The notes under the pieces are model-generated. The model saw nothing but the letters and a program-made list of their open reading frames with translations, searched no databases and was not told where the DNA came from. Positions 17,599 to 26,094 of a DNA stretch of 64,000 bases are shown in pieces (positions within the stretch are counted from its first letter, which is position 1; every line of letters starts with the position of its first letter). The stretch covers positions 1 through 64,000 of the forward strand of contig JBJMQS010000040.1 of the NCBI GenBank assembly GCA_045802605.1, read 5' to 3'. The position numbers were made by a program, and so were the translations under genes. This stretch comes from JBJMQS01 sp045802605 (GTDB lineage: Bacteria; Planctomycetota; Planctomycetia; Gemmatales; Gemmataceae).

Positions 17599-18984
17599 TT
17601 AGCCGTTGCCCGGCAGGTGGTCTACCTGGGGTGGGCGAACGTGGCCGGAGTGTTGGGCGGCCCACTTGCGTTTCACCTCTTTGGCGTAATCCACGCCGGG
17701 CAATCGTATTTTCTGGACCGCTTCGCCGCCCAGTTCCACTAACGCGGCGAACCAAAGCCCCAATGCACCTAGTGACATCAGGCCGACGTCGCGCAGGCTC
17801 TCGCAGCCGGGCAGACGCGGGAACATGGCGGTGAGGAAGTTGACCGCCAACAGTGCGGTGAGTCCGGGTCGAACTCTCTGGCTGTTGGCCAAATGCGATC
17901 CAATCAAAGCGACGATCAAAGGCAACAGCAGCACGAAATAATGCATGTGGCAAACGGGGCTGATAAGGAGCATCGGCACAATCAGCGCACTGATCGCGAG
18001 TGCCTCACGATGTGGTTCCTTCAACGTTGATCGTGCGCCGACGACGACCGTGACGATCGTCAACAAACCTCCGATGAGCCAATGGATGACGCGCGTCGTC
18101 GGGTCGGCGATTGTCGGTCGAGTGGTACGGTCGAAGTGCCGAATATTGTGAATGGTGCCTTGGATCGACTGATTGTCGGTCGCCGTCATGCCAAGCAACT
18201 CGTGATCGCGCTCACCCGCGGGGCCATCCAATAAAGCCGGGTGGAGAATGCGATTGGTCATTTGCTTGTAGGCGGTAAAAGTTCGCTGCGGCCCAATCAT
18301 CGCGGCGGGGAGAATCATCAGCCCGAGGATCAATCCCGTGACGGTGCCTGCGAGCCACTTCGAATCGCGTTTCCAGAGTGGGTAAACGATCAGAAAGATC
18401 GGAATCAGTTTGATACACGCGGCCCCGGCCAGGCAGACGCCTGCGAGAAATCGTTGACCGATGAGGGCTGAAGCGATCATCGCCACGATGAGGAGCAACA
18501 CCCATTCGTTGATCTGGCCGCGGCCCAGTGAGCCACCAAGTGTGGGCAACAGTACCCAGAGTGGGACGTGGTTCAACCAAAAGCGATATTTGCCTTCGCG
18601 GAAGAGGCCCTGGCTGCCCACAGTCTTCGACATGCAATGCAGCGACACCAACACGCAAGTCACGCCGAGGAGATACCAGAACACCACGACGGTGGGGAAA
18701 GGCACCCATGCCGTTTCCTTGGAGTCTGCCGGAGGTTGCGCCAACGGCGTTAGCAGGCTCGCCACCAGCGGCGGGTAGTGGTAATGCCAGCCGTGCTCGT
18801 CGGCGACGGTGTAAGGGTCTTCGCCGGTGCGCACCGCCCAGGCGGCTCTGAGGTAAACCGTGAGATCTGTTTTGCGGGTGTGTTGAAAGGCGGAACGCAC
18901 GAGCGTGATCGCGCCGAAGCCAGCGAACAGCACAGCGAGAGTGATTGTGCTCCAGCGAATGATATGTTCGTGCCGCTTGAGCAT
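17599..18984 (-). CDS. Glycosyltransferase 87 (DUF2029) family integral membrane protein
   Basis: A 461-residue polytopic membrane protein with about nine or ten hydrophobic helices. The first periplasmic loop contains the family-type segment TDLTVYLRAAWAVRTGEDPY followed by YHYPPL, which resembles the acidic and aromatic motif of polyprenyl-phosphate-dependent mannosyl- and arabinosyl-transferases (GT87/GT-C fold). Donor and acceptor are unknown. The ATG at 18984 has GGAGG 5 nt upstream. The C-terminal ~60 residues are polar. It is convergent with ppdK and divergent from the GT2/HpnK pair, which together suggest a role in envelope glycan or lipid modification. Confidence 0.8.
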   Translation of the reverse strand: MLKRHEHIIRWSTITLAVLFAGFGAITLVRSAFQHTRKTDLTVYLRAAWAVRTGEDPYTVADEHGWHYHYPPLVASLLTPLAQPPADSKETAWVPFPTVVVFWYLLGVTCVLVSLHCMSKTVGSQGLFREGKYRFWLNHVPLWVLLPTLGGSLGRGQINEWVLLLIVAMIASALIGQRFLAGVCLAGAACIKLIPIFLIVYPLWKRDSKWLAGTVTGLILGLMILPAAMIGPQRTFTAYKQMTNRILHPALLDGPAGERDHELLGMTATDNQSIQGTIHNIRHFDRTTRPTIADPTTRVIHWLIGGLLTIVTVVVGARSTLKEPHREALAISALIVPMLLISPVCHMHYFVLLLPLIVALIGSHLANSQRVRPGLTALLAVNFLTAMFPRLPGCESLRDVGLMSLGALGLWFAALVELGGEAVQKIRLPGVDYAKEVKRKWAAQHSGHVRPPQVDHLPGNG

Positions 18985-19171
18985 GTCCGCCTCCGTGCGG
19001 AAAAGACACTGACCAACAAGGTCGCGATCTTACCTAGCCTCCGTGATTTCTGTCCACGCCGATCGCCGCCGTTACCTTCCGCATAACCTCCCAATTTTCC
19101 CCAAGTTCCACTCGGGATTGACCGAAACATGAGAAACCGGTAGTTGGGTCTGACCCAAGGATGGGGAATCG

Positions 19172-19960
19172 ATGAGTTTGAGTCGACAGGTTCCCGAGTT
19201 CAGCCTCGTATTTCCGGCCTACAACCCTGGCAACCGCCTTGGGCAAACACTCGATGAACTCGAGGGTTTCCTGCGTGGTGTCAACGAGTTGTGGGAACTC
19301 GTCTTCGTTTGCGATGGCTGCACCGACGGCACCGTGGAACAGATCCGTCGCTGGCAGCCCAAAACCGGGCTCGTCCGCTTGATCGATTACGCGCCGAACC
19401 GGGGCAAGGGTTACGCTCTTCGCCAAGGTCTCATCGGCGCGTCGGGCCGGTACCGCATCTTCACTGACATTGATCTCGCCTACCCCTTTGCGGACGTGAC
19501 GCGGGTCGCCAAGACGCTGCAAGCCGGGTCGCCCGTTGTGATCGCGTCGCGAAGCCATCCCGAAAGCCAGCTCACGGTTTCGCAGGGCCTATTGGGCTAC
19601 GCCTATCGCCGCTCGGTGCAAAGCTGGGTGTTCGCGCGACTGGTCGGGCTGCTCTTGCCATTGCGGCAAGGCGACACGCAGGCTGGGCTCAAAGGCTTTA
19701 CGGCAGATGCGGTGCGCAAGATTGTGCCGCGCTTGGCTTGTGACGGTTTCGGCATTGATTGCGAATTGCTCACCGCTTGTGTCCGACTCGGTCTCAACGT
19801 GACCGAGATTCCGGTCAGCGTGCGTTACGACGCGGATAACTCCACGACCAATTTCCGGTCCACTCTGCGAATGATTCGCGAACTATGGCGCATTCGCCGC
19901 GCTTGGCCCGCCTCGATCACACCTGAGACAGTGCAGCCGAGCTATCGGGAGGCGGCGTGA
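19172..19960 (+). CDS. Family 2 glycosyltransferase, dolichyl-phosphate glycosyltransferase-like
   Basis: A 262-residue GT-A fold enzyme. The N-terminus FSLVFPAYNPGNRLGQTL, the acidic VCDGCTDGT, the PNRGKGYALRQG motif and the FTDIDLAYP (DxD-like) motif are those of polyprenyl-phosphate glucosyl/mannosyl-transferases. There is no C-terminal membrane domain, so it is a soluble or peripheral enzyme. The last base of its TGA stop is the first base of the next gene's ATG, so the two are translationally coupled. With the HpnK-like deacetylase it may work on a sugar-bearing lipid; that is inference. Confidence 0.87.
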   Translation: MSLSRQVPEFSLVFPAYNPGNRLGQTLDELEGFLRGVNELWELVFVCDGCTDGTVEQIRRWQPKTGLVRLIDYAPNRGKGYALRQGLIGASGRYRIFTDIDLAYPFADVTRVAKTLQAGSPVVIASRSHPESQLTVSQGLLGYAYRRSVQSWVFARLVGLLLPLRQGDTQAGLKGFTADAVRKIVPRLACDGFGIDCELLTACVRLGLNVTEIPVSVRYDADNSTTNFRSTLRMIRELWRIRRAWPASITPETVQPSYREAA

Positions 19961-20859
19961 TGGCCCGCCTGCCTCGTGCCCTCGTGGTCGTCGCCGACGA
20001 TTACGGGATCGGCCCCGCCACCAGCGAAGGCATTCTGAAACTCTGCCATGCCGGAGTCGTGACGGGCACGGTGTTGCTCGTCAATTCGCCGCACGCCGCG
20101 GATGCGGTGCGTGCTTGGAACAAAGTTGGCCCAAACGCCGATCTCGGCTGGCACCCTTGCCTCACTCTCGATGCACCGATCCTGCCCGCGCAGGAAGTGC
20201 CCAGCTTGGTCGCCGCCGATGGGCGATTCCCGCGGCTAGGCACCATCGTCAAGCGAGCGCTCAGCGGACGATTGAATCACGGTGAACTCGTCGCGGAATT
20301 CGGCGCGCAATTGCGCCGCTTCCGGGAATTGACAGGCGCTTGGCCGTCGGTGGTAAACTCGCACCATCACGTGCAGATATTCCCGGCGGTTGGCCGTGCT
20401 TTGCGTGAAGTGCTAGCGGTTTGCCGGCCGTTGCCGTATTTGCGGTGCGTCCGCGAATCGTGGCGGACATTGATTCGAGTTCCCGGCGCACGAGGGAAAC
20501 GGACGTTCCTGTCGAGCTTTGGCCGAAGCGAATCGCGCCGGCAAATCGGCGACGGCTTTCCGGGCAACGATTGGCTCGCCGGCATCACGGACCCCCCTTA
20601 CGTGCACGATTCCCGTTTCTTCGCCCGATGGTTGCGCCGAGTGCCGGGCTCGGTGGTAGAACTCACCTGCCATCCCGGTCTGACGGACCCGACGATTTTG
20701 GGCCGCGATGCGATGCCCGGCGATGGCAACATCGAGCGACGCGCGCAGGAATTCGCTCTGTTGAGTCGCAGTGATTTTCGCGACGCTGTTTCGCAAAATG
20801 CGTTTCGATTGACCCGGCCAAGTGAGATTGGCCGATTGAGTGAAGCCCAGGCCGCCTGA
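19960..20859 (+). CDS. hpnK: ChbG/YdjC family carbohydrate deacetylase, HpnK-like
   Basis: A 299-residue metal-dependent deacetylase. The ALVVVADDYGIGPATSEGI start supplies the paired Asp metal site. LGWHPCLTLD and VVNSHHHVQIFP supply the His ligands, and a later VELTCHPG motif is also conserved. The overall pattern is closest to the hopanoid-biosynthesis-associated HpnK subgroup rather than chitooligosaccharide ChbG, though no other hopanoid genes are in this window. The ATG at 19960 overlaps the GT2 stop (TGATG). Its own TGA (20857-20859) directly abuts the stop codon of the convergent kinase gene with no intergenic base. The assignment to HpnK is tentative; the deacetylase family is secure. 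Confidence 0.8.
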   Translation: MARLPRALVVVADDYGIGPATSEGILKLCHAGVVTGTVLLVNSPHAADAVRAWNKVGPNADLGWHPCLTLDAPILPAQEVPSLVAADGRFPRLGTIVKRALSGRLNHGELVAEFGAQLRRFRELTGAWPSVVNSHHHVQIFPAVGRALREVLAVCRPLPYLRCVRESWRTLIRVPGARGKRTFLSSFGRSESRRQIGDGFPGNDWLAGITDPPYVHDSRFFARWLRRVPGSVVELTCHPGLTDPTILGRDAMPGDGNIERRAQEFALLSRSDFRDAVSQNAFRLTRPSEIGRLSEAQAA

Positions 20860-23076
20860 TTAGTGAGCGCCCACGGCTTCCAGCACGCCGGGCTGCTCCG
20901 TGCCGACCAATAATTCCAAATCATAAAACGCAACTTGGCCGTCGTTGACACCGGTCGCGAAATAGCGGCAGTCGGGACTTACCGCTAACGAGTGCATCAT
21001 GAATTTGTCGAATTGCCATTCACGAATACGAGTTTGTTCCGTCACTTCCCACAAGTATGCCTGACCACCTTCGCCAATCGACAGTAGCAAGCCGTTCGAT
21101 GTAAACCGCACCTGGCGAACGCCACTGGAGTGTCCGGCCAATACTGCCACTACATCCGTGCTTTCGCCGCTCGCATCCCAGATGCGAACCGTGCCGTCCA
21201 GGCTTGCGGAAGCAACGATGGAGCCATCGGGAGATAGCGCCATCGAAGTTACCGTGTCGGTGTGCCCTTGATATGTCGCCCGCAGTGCGCCGAAATACCG
21301 GCCGGGTTCCCAGAGCCGAACCGTTTTGTCCTGCCCGCCACTGAAGAGCCGTTTTCCATTGCCGCCATAAGCGAGGCACCGGACCTCGCCGGTGTGGCCC
21401 TTCAAAATCGTCGGCTTTTTGGATCCGGCGCCATCGTAAATCAAAACGGCCGATGCTGATCCCGCGGCCAGATGCGTACCATCGGGCGTCGCGGCAAAAC
21501 AACTGGTGCGATAGCCATCGGCGGAGAATCGAGCGCGAACGGTGTGATTATTGGAGATCCAATCCCATCGCCAGTTGTGCCCGTCCATCGCAGTTGAGCC
21601 AGCGTAGAGCGTGCGAGAGTTCTCTGAAAAGCGCAAATGGTGCACTTCACCCAGGCCAGACGCTTGATCCAAGGGTCGCTCAACGGGCCGGGCCATGCCG
21701 ACGTCCCATAGCCGCAAAGTTCCATCCAAGCCGCCCGATGCGAGTAGGCGACCGTCATTCGAGAAACAGAGCGCTGTCACGTAGCCTTTGTGCCCCTGCA
21801 GTACCGCGAGTTTCTTGGCGGGTAGGATTAAGCTGTCGGCGTCGAACATCTGCGTGGGCATGGCGACTTGGGACTGGCTGCGTTCGCTTTGAACGAACTC
21901 CATCGCTGCCGCAGCAATGGCACTGGCGGGCTCCGTCTTCGTGCCGGCGGTCGTGATGCTTCCTAGTGCATCAGAGAGCTCCGCAGGTGTCTGGAAGCGG
22001 CCCTCCGGCCGTTTTGCCAGTAGGCGTTGTACGATCGCGACCAGCTCTTTTGGCATGCCAGGTCGAATGCTCTCGATCGGCATCGGCTGTTCGTTCTGAT
22101 GCTTGAAGAGCTTTTCGACGCTCGTGCCATTCGGGAATGGAGCGCGGCCCGAGAGCAGGTAATAAAACGTGCAGCCCAGGCTATAGAGGTCGGCGCGGAT
22201 ATCAACCTTGGTCGCGTCGCGTGCTTGCTCGGGTGCAATAAAATCCGGCGTGCCGATGACGGTACCTTGCATCGTCAGAGCGCTCAGATCTTCATCTTCA
22301 CTGATCTTGTCATTGAACCGTACCAACCCCATGTCGAGGATCTTAAGCAGCCCGCCCGGATTGAGCCGCGTGTTGGGCAGCGGTGTGTCATGGCTGGGTC
22401 GCGGGTTGGCTCCCGATTGACGCGCGGTACGGCTGCCTCGGGTGTTCATCGACGGCTTTGTGACGAGCAGATTCGATGGCTTAATGTCTCGATGTACCAT
22501 GCCAAATTCATAAGCGTGCTGCAGACCGTTGGCGGCTTGCATGATCAAGCCGGTGGCGACTGGTATCGGCAGGGGTCCCTGCGTCTGCACCATTCGCGCG
22601 AGATCAACGCCGTCCACATACTCCATTGCGATGAAGTGAGTGCCGCCGATTTCGTTGTAATCGAACAGGATGACGATATTCGGGTGCAGCAGTTGCGCGA
22701 CCGCTTGGGCCTCGCGCTGGAAGCGACGAACTAATTCGTGCGCGTTCTGGTTGGCCCGAAGTGATGCCGGCCGGATCATCTTCAGAGCCACGACGCGGCC
22801 CAAGCGCAAATGTGCGGCCTTGAAGACTTGGCCCATGCCGCCTTGGCCAATCGGTTCCAGGAGGCGGTAGTCACCGAAGAGAAGCGACGGAGCATGCCCC
22901 GTGAGGGCGCACTCAGCTTGATAAGCGGTAATCCAACCCAAATTAACGAGGTGCTTCGCGAACGCGCCTCCGTCGGGAAATTCAGCAGCAAGTACCGGCA
23001 AATCGTCGAAGTGACCAGCGTCAAGGACGCGGTGCTCTTCGAGAATCTTCGCCAGTTCCGCGGCAGACAGGCTCAT
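20860..23076 (-). CDS. Ser/Thr protein kinase with seven WD40 repeats
   Basis: A 738-residue protein. Residues 1-65 form a helical N-terminal domain seen in planctomycete kinases. The kinase domain follows: glycine loop IGQGGMG (77-83), Lys99 in VVALKM, HRDIKPSN (195-202), then a 40-residue Ser/Pro-rich insertion, and DMG (248-250) where most kinases have DFG. The catalytic Asp and Lys are present, so activity is expected. After a linker, seven WD40-like repeats (about 430-735), several ending in LWD, IWD or YDL, should form a complete propeller. No membrane helix is apparent, so it looks cytosolic. The propeller probably recruits partners or targets; none is identifiable. Confidence 0.92.
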   Translation of the reverse strand: MSLSAAELAKILEEHRVLDAGHFDDLPVLAAEFPDGGAFAKHLVNLGWITAYQAECALTGHAPSLLFGDYRLLEPIGQGGMGQVFKAAHLRLGRVVALKMIRPASLRANQNAHELVRRFQREAQAVAQLLHPNIVILFDYNEIGGTHFIAMEYVDGVDLARMVQTQGPLPIPVATGLIMQAANGLQHAYEFGMVHRDIKPSNLLVTKPSMNTRGSRTARQSGANPRPSHDTPLPNTRLNPGGLLKILDMGLVRFNDKISEDEDLSALTMQGTVIGTPDFIAPEQARDATKVDIRADLYSLGCTFYYLLSGRAPFPNGTSVEKLFKHQNEQPMPIESIRPGMPKELVAIVQRLLAKRPEGRFQTPAELSDALGSITTAGTKTEPASAIAAAAMEFVQSERSQSQVAMPTQMFDADSLILPAKKLAVLQGHKGYVTALCFSNDGRLLASGGLDGTLRLWDVGMARPVERPLDQASGLGEVHHLRFSENSRTLYAGSTAMDGHNWRWDWISNNHTVRARFSADGYRTSCFAATPDGTHLAAGSASAVLIYDGAGSKKPTILKGHTGEVRCLAYGGNGKRLFSGGQDKTVRLWEPGRYFGALRATYQGHTDTVTSMALSPDGSIVASASLDGTVRIWDASGESTDVVAVLAGHSSGVRQVRFTSNGLLLSIGEGGQAYLWEVTEQTRIREWQFDKFMMHSLAVSPDCRYFATGVNDGQVAFYDLELLVGTEQPGVLEAVGAH

Positions 23077-23233
23077 AGGCGCGAGTCGCTACTCTCGAAT
23101 TCAAGGAAATCGTGTGAGCCTAAAAAACCTAGCTCATGATTTCTAATATTCGCGCCGGCTACCGTACGAACGAAATGTGAAAAAACGGTTGCAATCGGCA
23201 CAATCCGCACCGATGGCAACCGTATTCGAGATA

Positions 23234-23262
23234 AGCCCACCCGTTACAACGGGCGGGCTTCC
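23234..23262. terminator. Hairpin after fusA (ACCCGTT..AACGGG family)
   Basis: An inverted repeat AAGCCCaCCCGTT/AACGGGcGGGCTT with a 3-nt loop and one mismatched pair lies just after the fusA stop (minus strand). It lacks a T run on that strand. A related hairpin with core ACCCGTTGCAACGGGT lies after metK (55827-55842), suggesting a shared terminator-like or repeat element. Confidence 0.55.
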
Positions 23263-23266
23263 GAGG

Positions 23267-25393
23267 CTATTTCTTCTCTGTCATGGATGGCGGCAAGTCC
23301 GCCAGCTCTTCCTTCACTGCAGCATAGTGGCTGAATTCCATGCTGAAAGATGCCGTGCCGCTCGTGGCCCCACGCAGATCGGTCGTGTAACCGAATAGCT
23401 TGGCCAGCGGGATTTGGGCCTTCACCATGGAACGGCCTTTGTCGTTCGACATCTCCATGATGAGGCCGCGGCGGCGATTGATATCGCCGGCGATCGCACC
23501 CTGATAGGTCTCGGGGCAGATCACGACCACGTTCATGATCGGTTCCAGCAAGGTGATGCCGGCTTTCATCTGAGCGTCGCGGAAATTCTCCCAACCAGCA
23601 GCGCGGAACGCGTCCTGCGACGAGTCCACATCGTGGTACTTGCCGTCGAAAAGCGTGGCCTGAAGGTCCACGAACGGGAACGGATACTTCGTGCCCTTGG
23701 CGGCTCCGAAGCGATAGCCGTCTTCAACCGATGGAATGTACTCCTTGGGAACAACACCACCAGAAATGTCATCTTCGAAATAGATGTTGTTCGGGTCCGG
23801 CTTCTCCTTGTCTTCGGCTAGCTGGGCGGTGATCTCTTCAATCCGCTCGACTGTCAGAGGCTCATAACGCATGTGGATCACAGCGTACTTACCGCGGCCG
23901 CCGGACTGTTTGATGTAACGCGTCTCCAGTTCGAGAGGCCGGGCGAGCGTTTGCCGGTACGCCACCATCGGTTTACCCACCGATACTTTCACGCCGGGGA
24001 AGCGATGCAGCTTCTCGATCGACACTTCTAGGTGCAGTTCACCCATACCGCTCAAGATGAGTTGCTTCGTCTCTTCGTCGGTGTGCGCTTTGAGCGTCGG
24101 ATCGTCACGAACGAGCCGACCTAATGCGTCTGCCAGCTTGGTTTCGTCTGTGGTCTTGTCTGGAATAATCGCCTGCGCAATAACCGGCTTCGGGAATACG
24201 ATCGATTCCAGCGCGATCGGGGCACCCTCTTCGCAGAGCGTGTTACCCGTGAAAGTCTGCTTGAGACCGATCACGGCGACGATGTCGCCCGGCCCGGCAA
24301 CTTCCTTCTCCTCGCGCTTATTGCCCATCATGCGGTAAATGCGGCCAATGCGCTCGGACCGTCCATGCGTGGTATTCAGATACGTGCCGCCTTGCTTCAT
24401 TTCGCCCGAATAAACGCGGACATAGACCAAGTCGCCCGTGGATTCCGCGACCGTCTTGAAGGCCAATCCGGCGAACGGCTCGCTGGGTTCTGGTTTGCGT
24501 AGCGCCGTTTCTTTCTTCTTGGGAATGAGCCCTTCGACCGGCGGCCGATCCGACGGAGCCGGCAGGAAATCGACGACCATGTCCAGCAGTTCGCGGACGC
24601 CATGGAACATCTTGGATGTACCGCAATGTACGGGCGTAAATTTGCTTTCCAGCGTGCCTTTTCGCAGCGCGGTCAGCATGAGGTCTTCGGAGATGTCCTT
24701 ACCTTCAAGGTGCAGCTCCATGATCTCGTCGCTGACGTGCGACACGGCATCAATCAAGAGTTCGCGATACTTGGCCGCTTCCGCTTTGTGCGAGGCGGGA
24801 ATATCGATCATTTCGTAATTGCGGTGGGTATTGTCGGCGAGGTCCTTCTTAATGAACTTCATGCGGATCAGATCGATGAGCCCCTGGAAGTCGCCCGATT
24901 GACCGACCGGAATGGTGACGATGGCCGGCACCATCTGCAGCTTTTGTTTCATCTGCTCGATGCAGTCGTAGAAGTCCGACCCGAGCCGGTCGAGCTTGTT
25001 GATGTACGCAATGCGGGGCACGCGGTATTTGTTCGCTTGGAACCACACCGTCTCCGATTGCACTTCCACGCCGCCGACGGCGCAGAACACGCCGACCGCG
25101 CCGTCGAGCACGCGCAAGCTTCGCTCCACCTCGGCCGTGAAGTCCACGTGGCCCGGGGTGTCGATGATGTTGACAGTGTTCTCGCCCCAGTCGATCGAGA
25201 CGGCGGCGGAGTTGATCGTGATGCCTTTGGCGCGCTCGAGCGGATCGAAGTCTGTCGTGGTGTCGCCGGAATCGACGTCGCCGACCTTGTGCTTGGTGCC
25301 GCTGTAGTAGAGGAGCCGCTCCGTGGTCGTAGTTTTGCCGGCATCGACGTGCGCGATGATGCCAATGTTGCGAATGTTTTCAAGCGTGCTCAT
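23267..25393 (-). CDS. fusA: Elongation factor G
   Basis: A 708-residue translational GTPase catalysing ribosomal translocation. G motifs: AHVDAGKTT (P-loop, about residues 14-22), the switch I segment AKGITINSAA, IDTPGHVDF, and NKLDR. Domain IV and V segments (INRRRGLIMEM, SGTASFSMEFSHYAAV) are present, so the chain is complete. The ATG at 25393 gives the canonical MSTLENIRNIGIIAHVDAG start; the 13 upstream codons are not conserved. No ribosomal protein or tuf gene is nearby, so this is not the str operon copy. Planctomycetes often have several EF-G genes, including spdEFG forms related to mitochondrial EF-G1; this may be one of those, which I cannot settle by eye. Confidence 0.95.
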   Translation of the reverse strand: MSTLENIRNIGIIAHVDAGKTTTTERLLYYSGTKHKVGDVDSGDTTTDFDPLERAKGITINSAAVSIDWGENTVNIIDTPGHVDFTAEVERSLRVLDGAVGVFCAVGGVEVQSETVWFQANKYRVPRIAYINKLDRLGSDFYDCIEQMKQKLQMVPAIVTIPVGQSGDFQGLIDLIRMKFIKKDLADNTHRNYEMIDIPASHKAEAAKYRELLIDAVSHVSDEIMELHLEGKDISEDLMLTALRKGTLESKFTPVHCGTSKMFHGVRELLDMVVDFLPAPSDRPPVEGLIPKKKETALRKPEPSEPFAGLAFKTVAESTGDLVYVRVYSGEMKQGGTYLNTTHGRSERIGRIYRMMGNKREEKEVAGPGDIVAVIGLKQTFTGNTLCEEGAPIALESIVFPKPVIAQAIIPDKTTDETKLADALGRLVRDDPTLKAHTDEETKQLILSGMGELHLEVSIEKLHRFPGVKVSVGKPMVAYRQTLARPLELETRYIKQSGGRGKYAVIHMRYEPLTVERIEEITAQLAEDKEKPDPNNIYFEDDISGGVVPKEYIPSVEDGYRFGAAKGTKYPFPFVDLQATLFDGKYHDVDSSQDAFRAAGWENFRDAQMKAGITLLEPIMNVVVICPETYQGAIAGDINRRRGLIMEMSNDKGRSMVKAQIPLAKLFGYTTDLRGATSGTASFSMEFSHYAAVKEELADLPPSMTEKK

Positions 25394-25776
25394 AACGACC
25401 AGGGGTCTGCGGCGAACCGGAGTCCGCACCAATAGACGAAAACACCCGGCCCAGTGCCGGATGCGGGTAGCCGAGGGTTAGATGCGAGGGACTGTGCGGA
25501 GATTCAGGCCTGGTAAGGACTTCCGGCCTTTACCCACCCCAGAAACTGGGCGAAAAACAGCACCCGGCGCGACCAACGGCGTGGCGGTAGCTAACACTAG
25601 CGCACACTAGAATTTACATACCAAGGCAAGGGCAAACTGGCTAGGCGAACCGGGTTAAGGTCTGGCGAAGGTGTGGCGAGCGTCGAGCCGTAAGCCCGGC
25701 GTGGGCTTTGGGATCCTGCGCCGGCTTTAGGGCCCGACCTTCGCCGAATCGAACCGACAGATGGATTTTCAGGTCA
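25394..25776. other. Intergenic region between fusA and tRNA-Leu
   Basis: About 380 bp without a supported gene, between the fusA start (minus strand) and the promoter of the tRNA gene (plus strand). It should contain the fusA promoter and leader. I see no clear -10/-35 pair for fusA, riboswitch fold or repeat family member. Confidence 0.5.
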
Positions 25777-25804
25777 TTGCCGGGACGGAAGTTCATGGTA
25801 TAAG
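25777..25804 (+). promoter_or_regulatory. Candidate sigma-70 promoter of tRNA-Leu
   Basis: A TTGCCG -35 box (25777-25782) and a TATAAG -10 box (25799-25804) are separated by 16 nt, with the mature tRNA 5' end 12 nt downstream. Both boxes match the sigma-70 consensus at four or five of six positions, and the position is right for a short 5' leader. Confidence 0.55.
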
Positions 25805-25815
25805 AATTCTTCACT

Positions 25816-25897
25816 GGCCTGGTGGCGGAATGGCAGACGCGCGCGACTCAAAATCGCGTACCCAAAAGGTGTGTGGGTTCAAGTCCCACCCAGGCCA
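25816..25897 (+). tRNA. tRNA-Leu (anticodon CAA)
   Basis: A full cloverleaf can be drawn. The acceptor stem GGCCTGG (25816-25822) pairs with CCAGGCC (25890-25896), with discriminator A at 25897. The anticodon stem CGCGA/TCGCG encloses the loop CTCAAAA with anticodon CAA. The variable arm is long with an ACC/GGT stem, as in class II tRNAs, and the T arm is GTGGG-TTCAAGT-CCCAC. The 3' CCA is not encoded. It reads UUG codons. No other tRNA is adjacent. Confidence 0.95.
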
Positions 25898-25941
25898 CTC
25901 AAATTACTCTTAATTCAAACGGTGTCCCGAGGCTTATCTCT

Positions 25942-26069
25942 CGTTCCCAAACTCTGTTTGGGAACGCAGGTCGCGAAACTCCGTTTCGCGTCTGTTCTGA
26001 CAAAGGGGCAAAGTCTCTGTGCGAAGCGGAGCTTCGCGGCAGTGCGTTCCCAAACAGAGTTTCGGAACG
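25942..26069. repeat. Cluster of short inverted repeats, 'GTTCCCAAAC' family
   Basis: Three hairpins lie between the tRNA and the thioredoxin gene. The first is an 11-bp perfect repeat CGTTCCCAAAC/GTTTGGGAACG (25942-25966). The second is CGCGAAAC/GTTTCGCG (25972-25990). The third is an imperfect copy of the first (26045-26069). The first and third match the core of the repeat at 671-707. One of them may also terminate the minus-strand thioredoxin transcript. Confidence 0.75.
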
Positions 26070-26094
26070 AGGATGGGGGCAATGGGAGAGAGCA

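Noticed and set aside
25816..26092. A tRNA-linked integrated element
   Set aside because: There is no repeated 3' end of the tRNA and no integrase next to it; the hairpins after the tRNA are family repeats found elsewhere.
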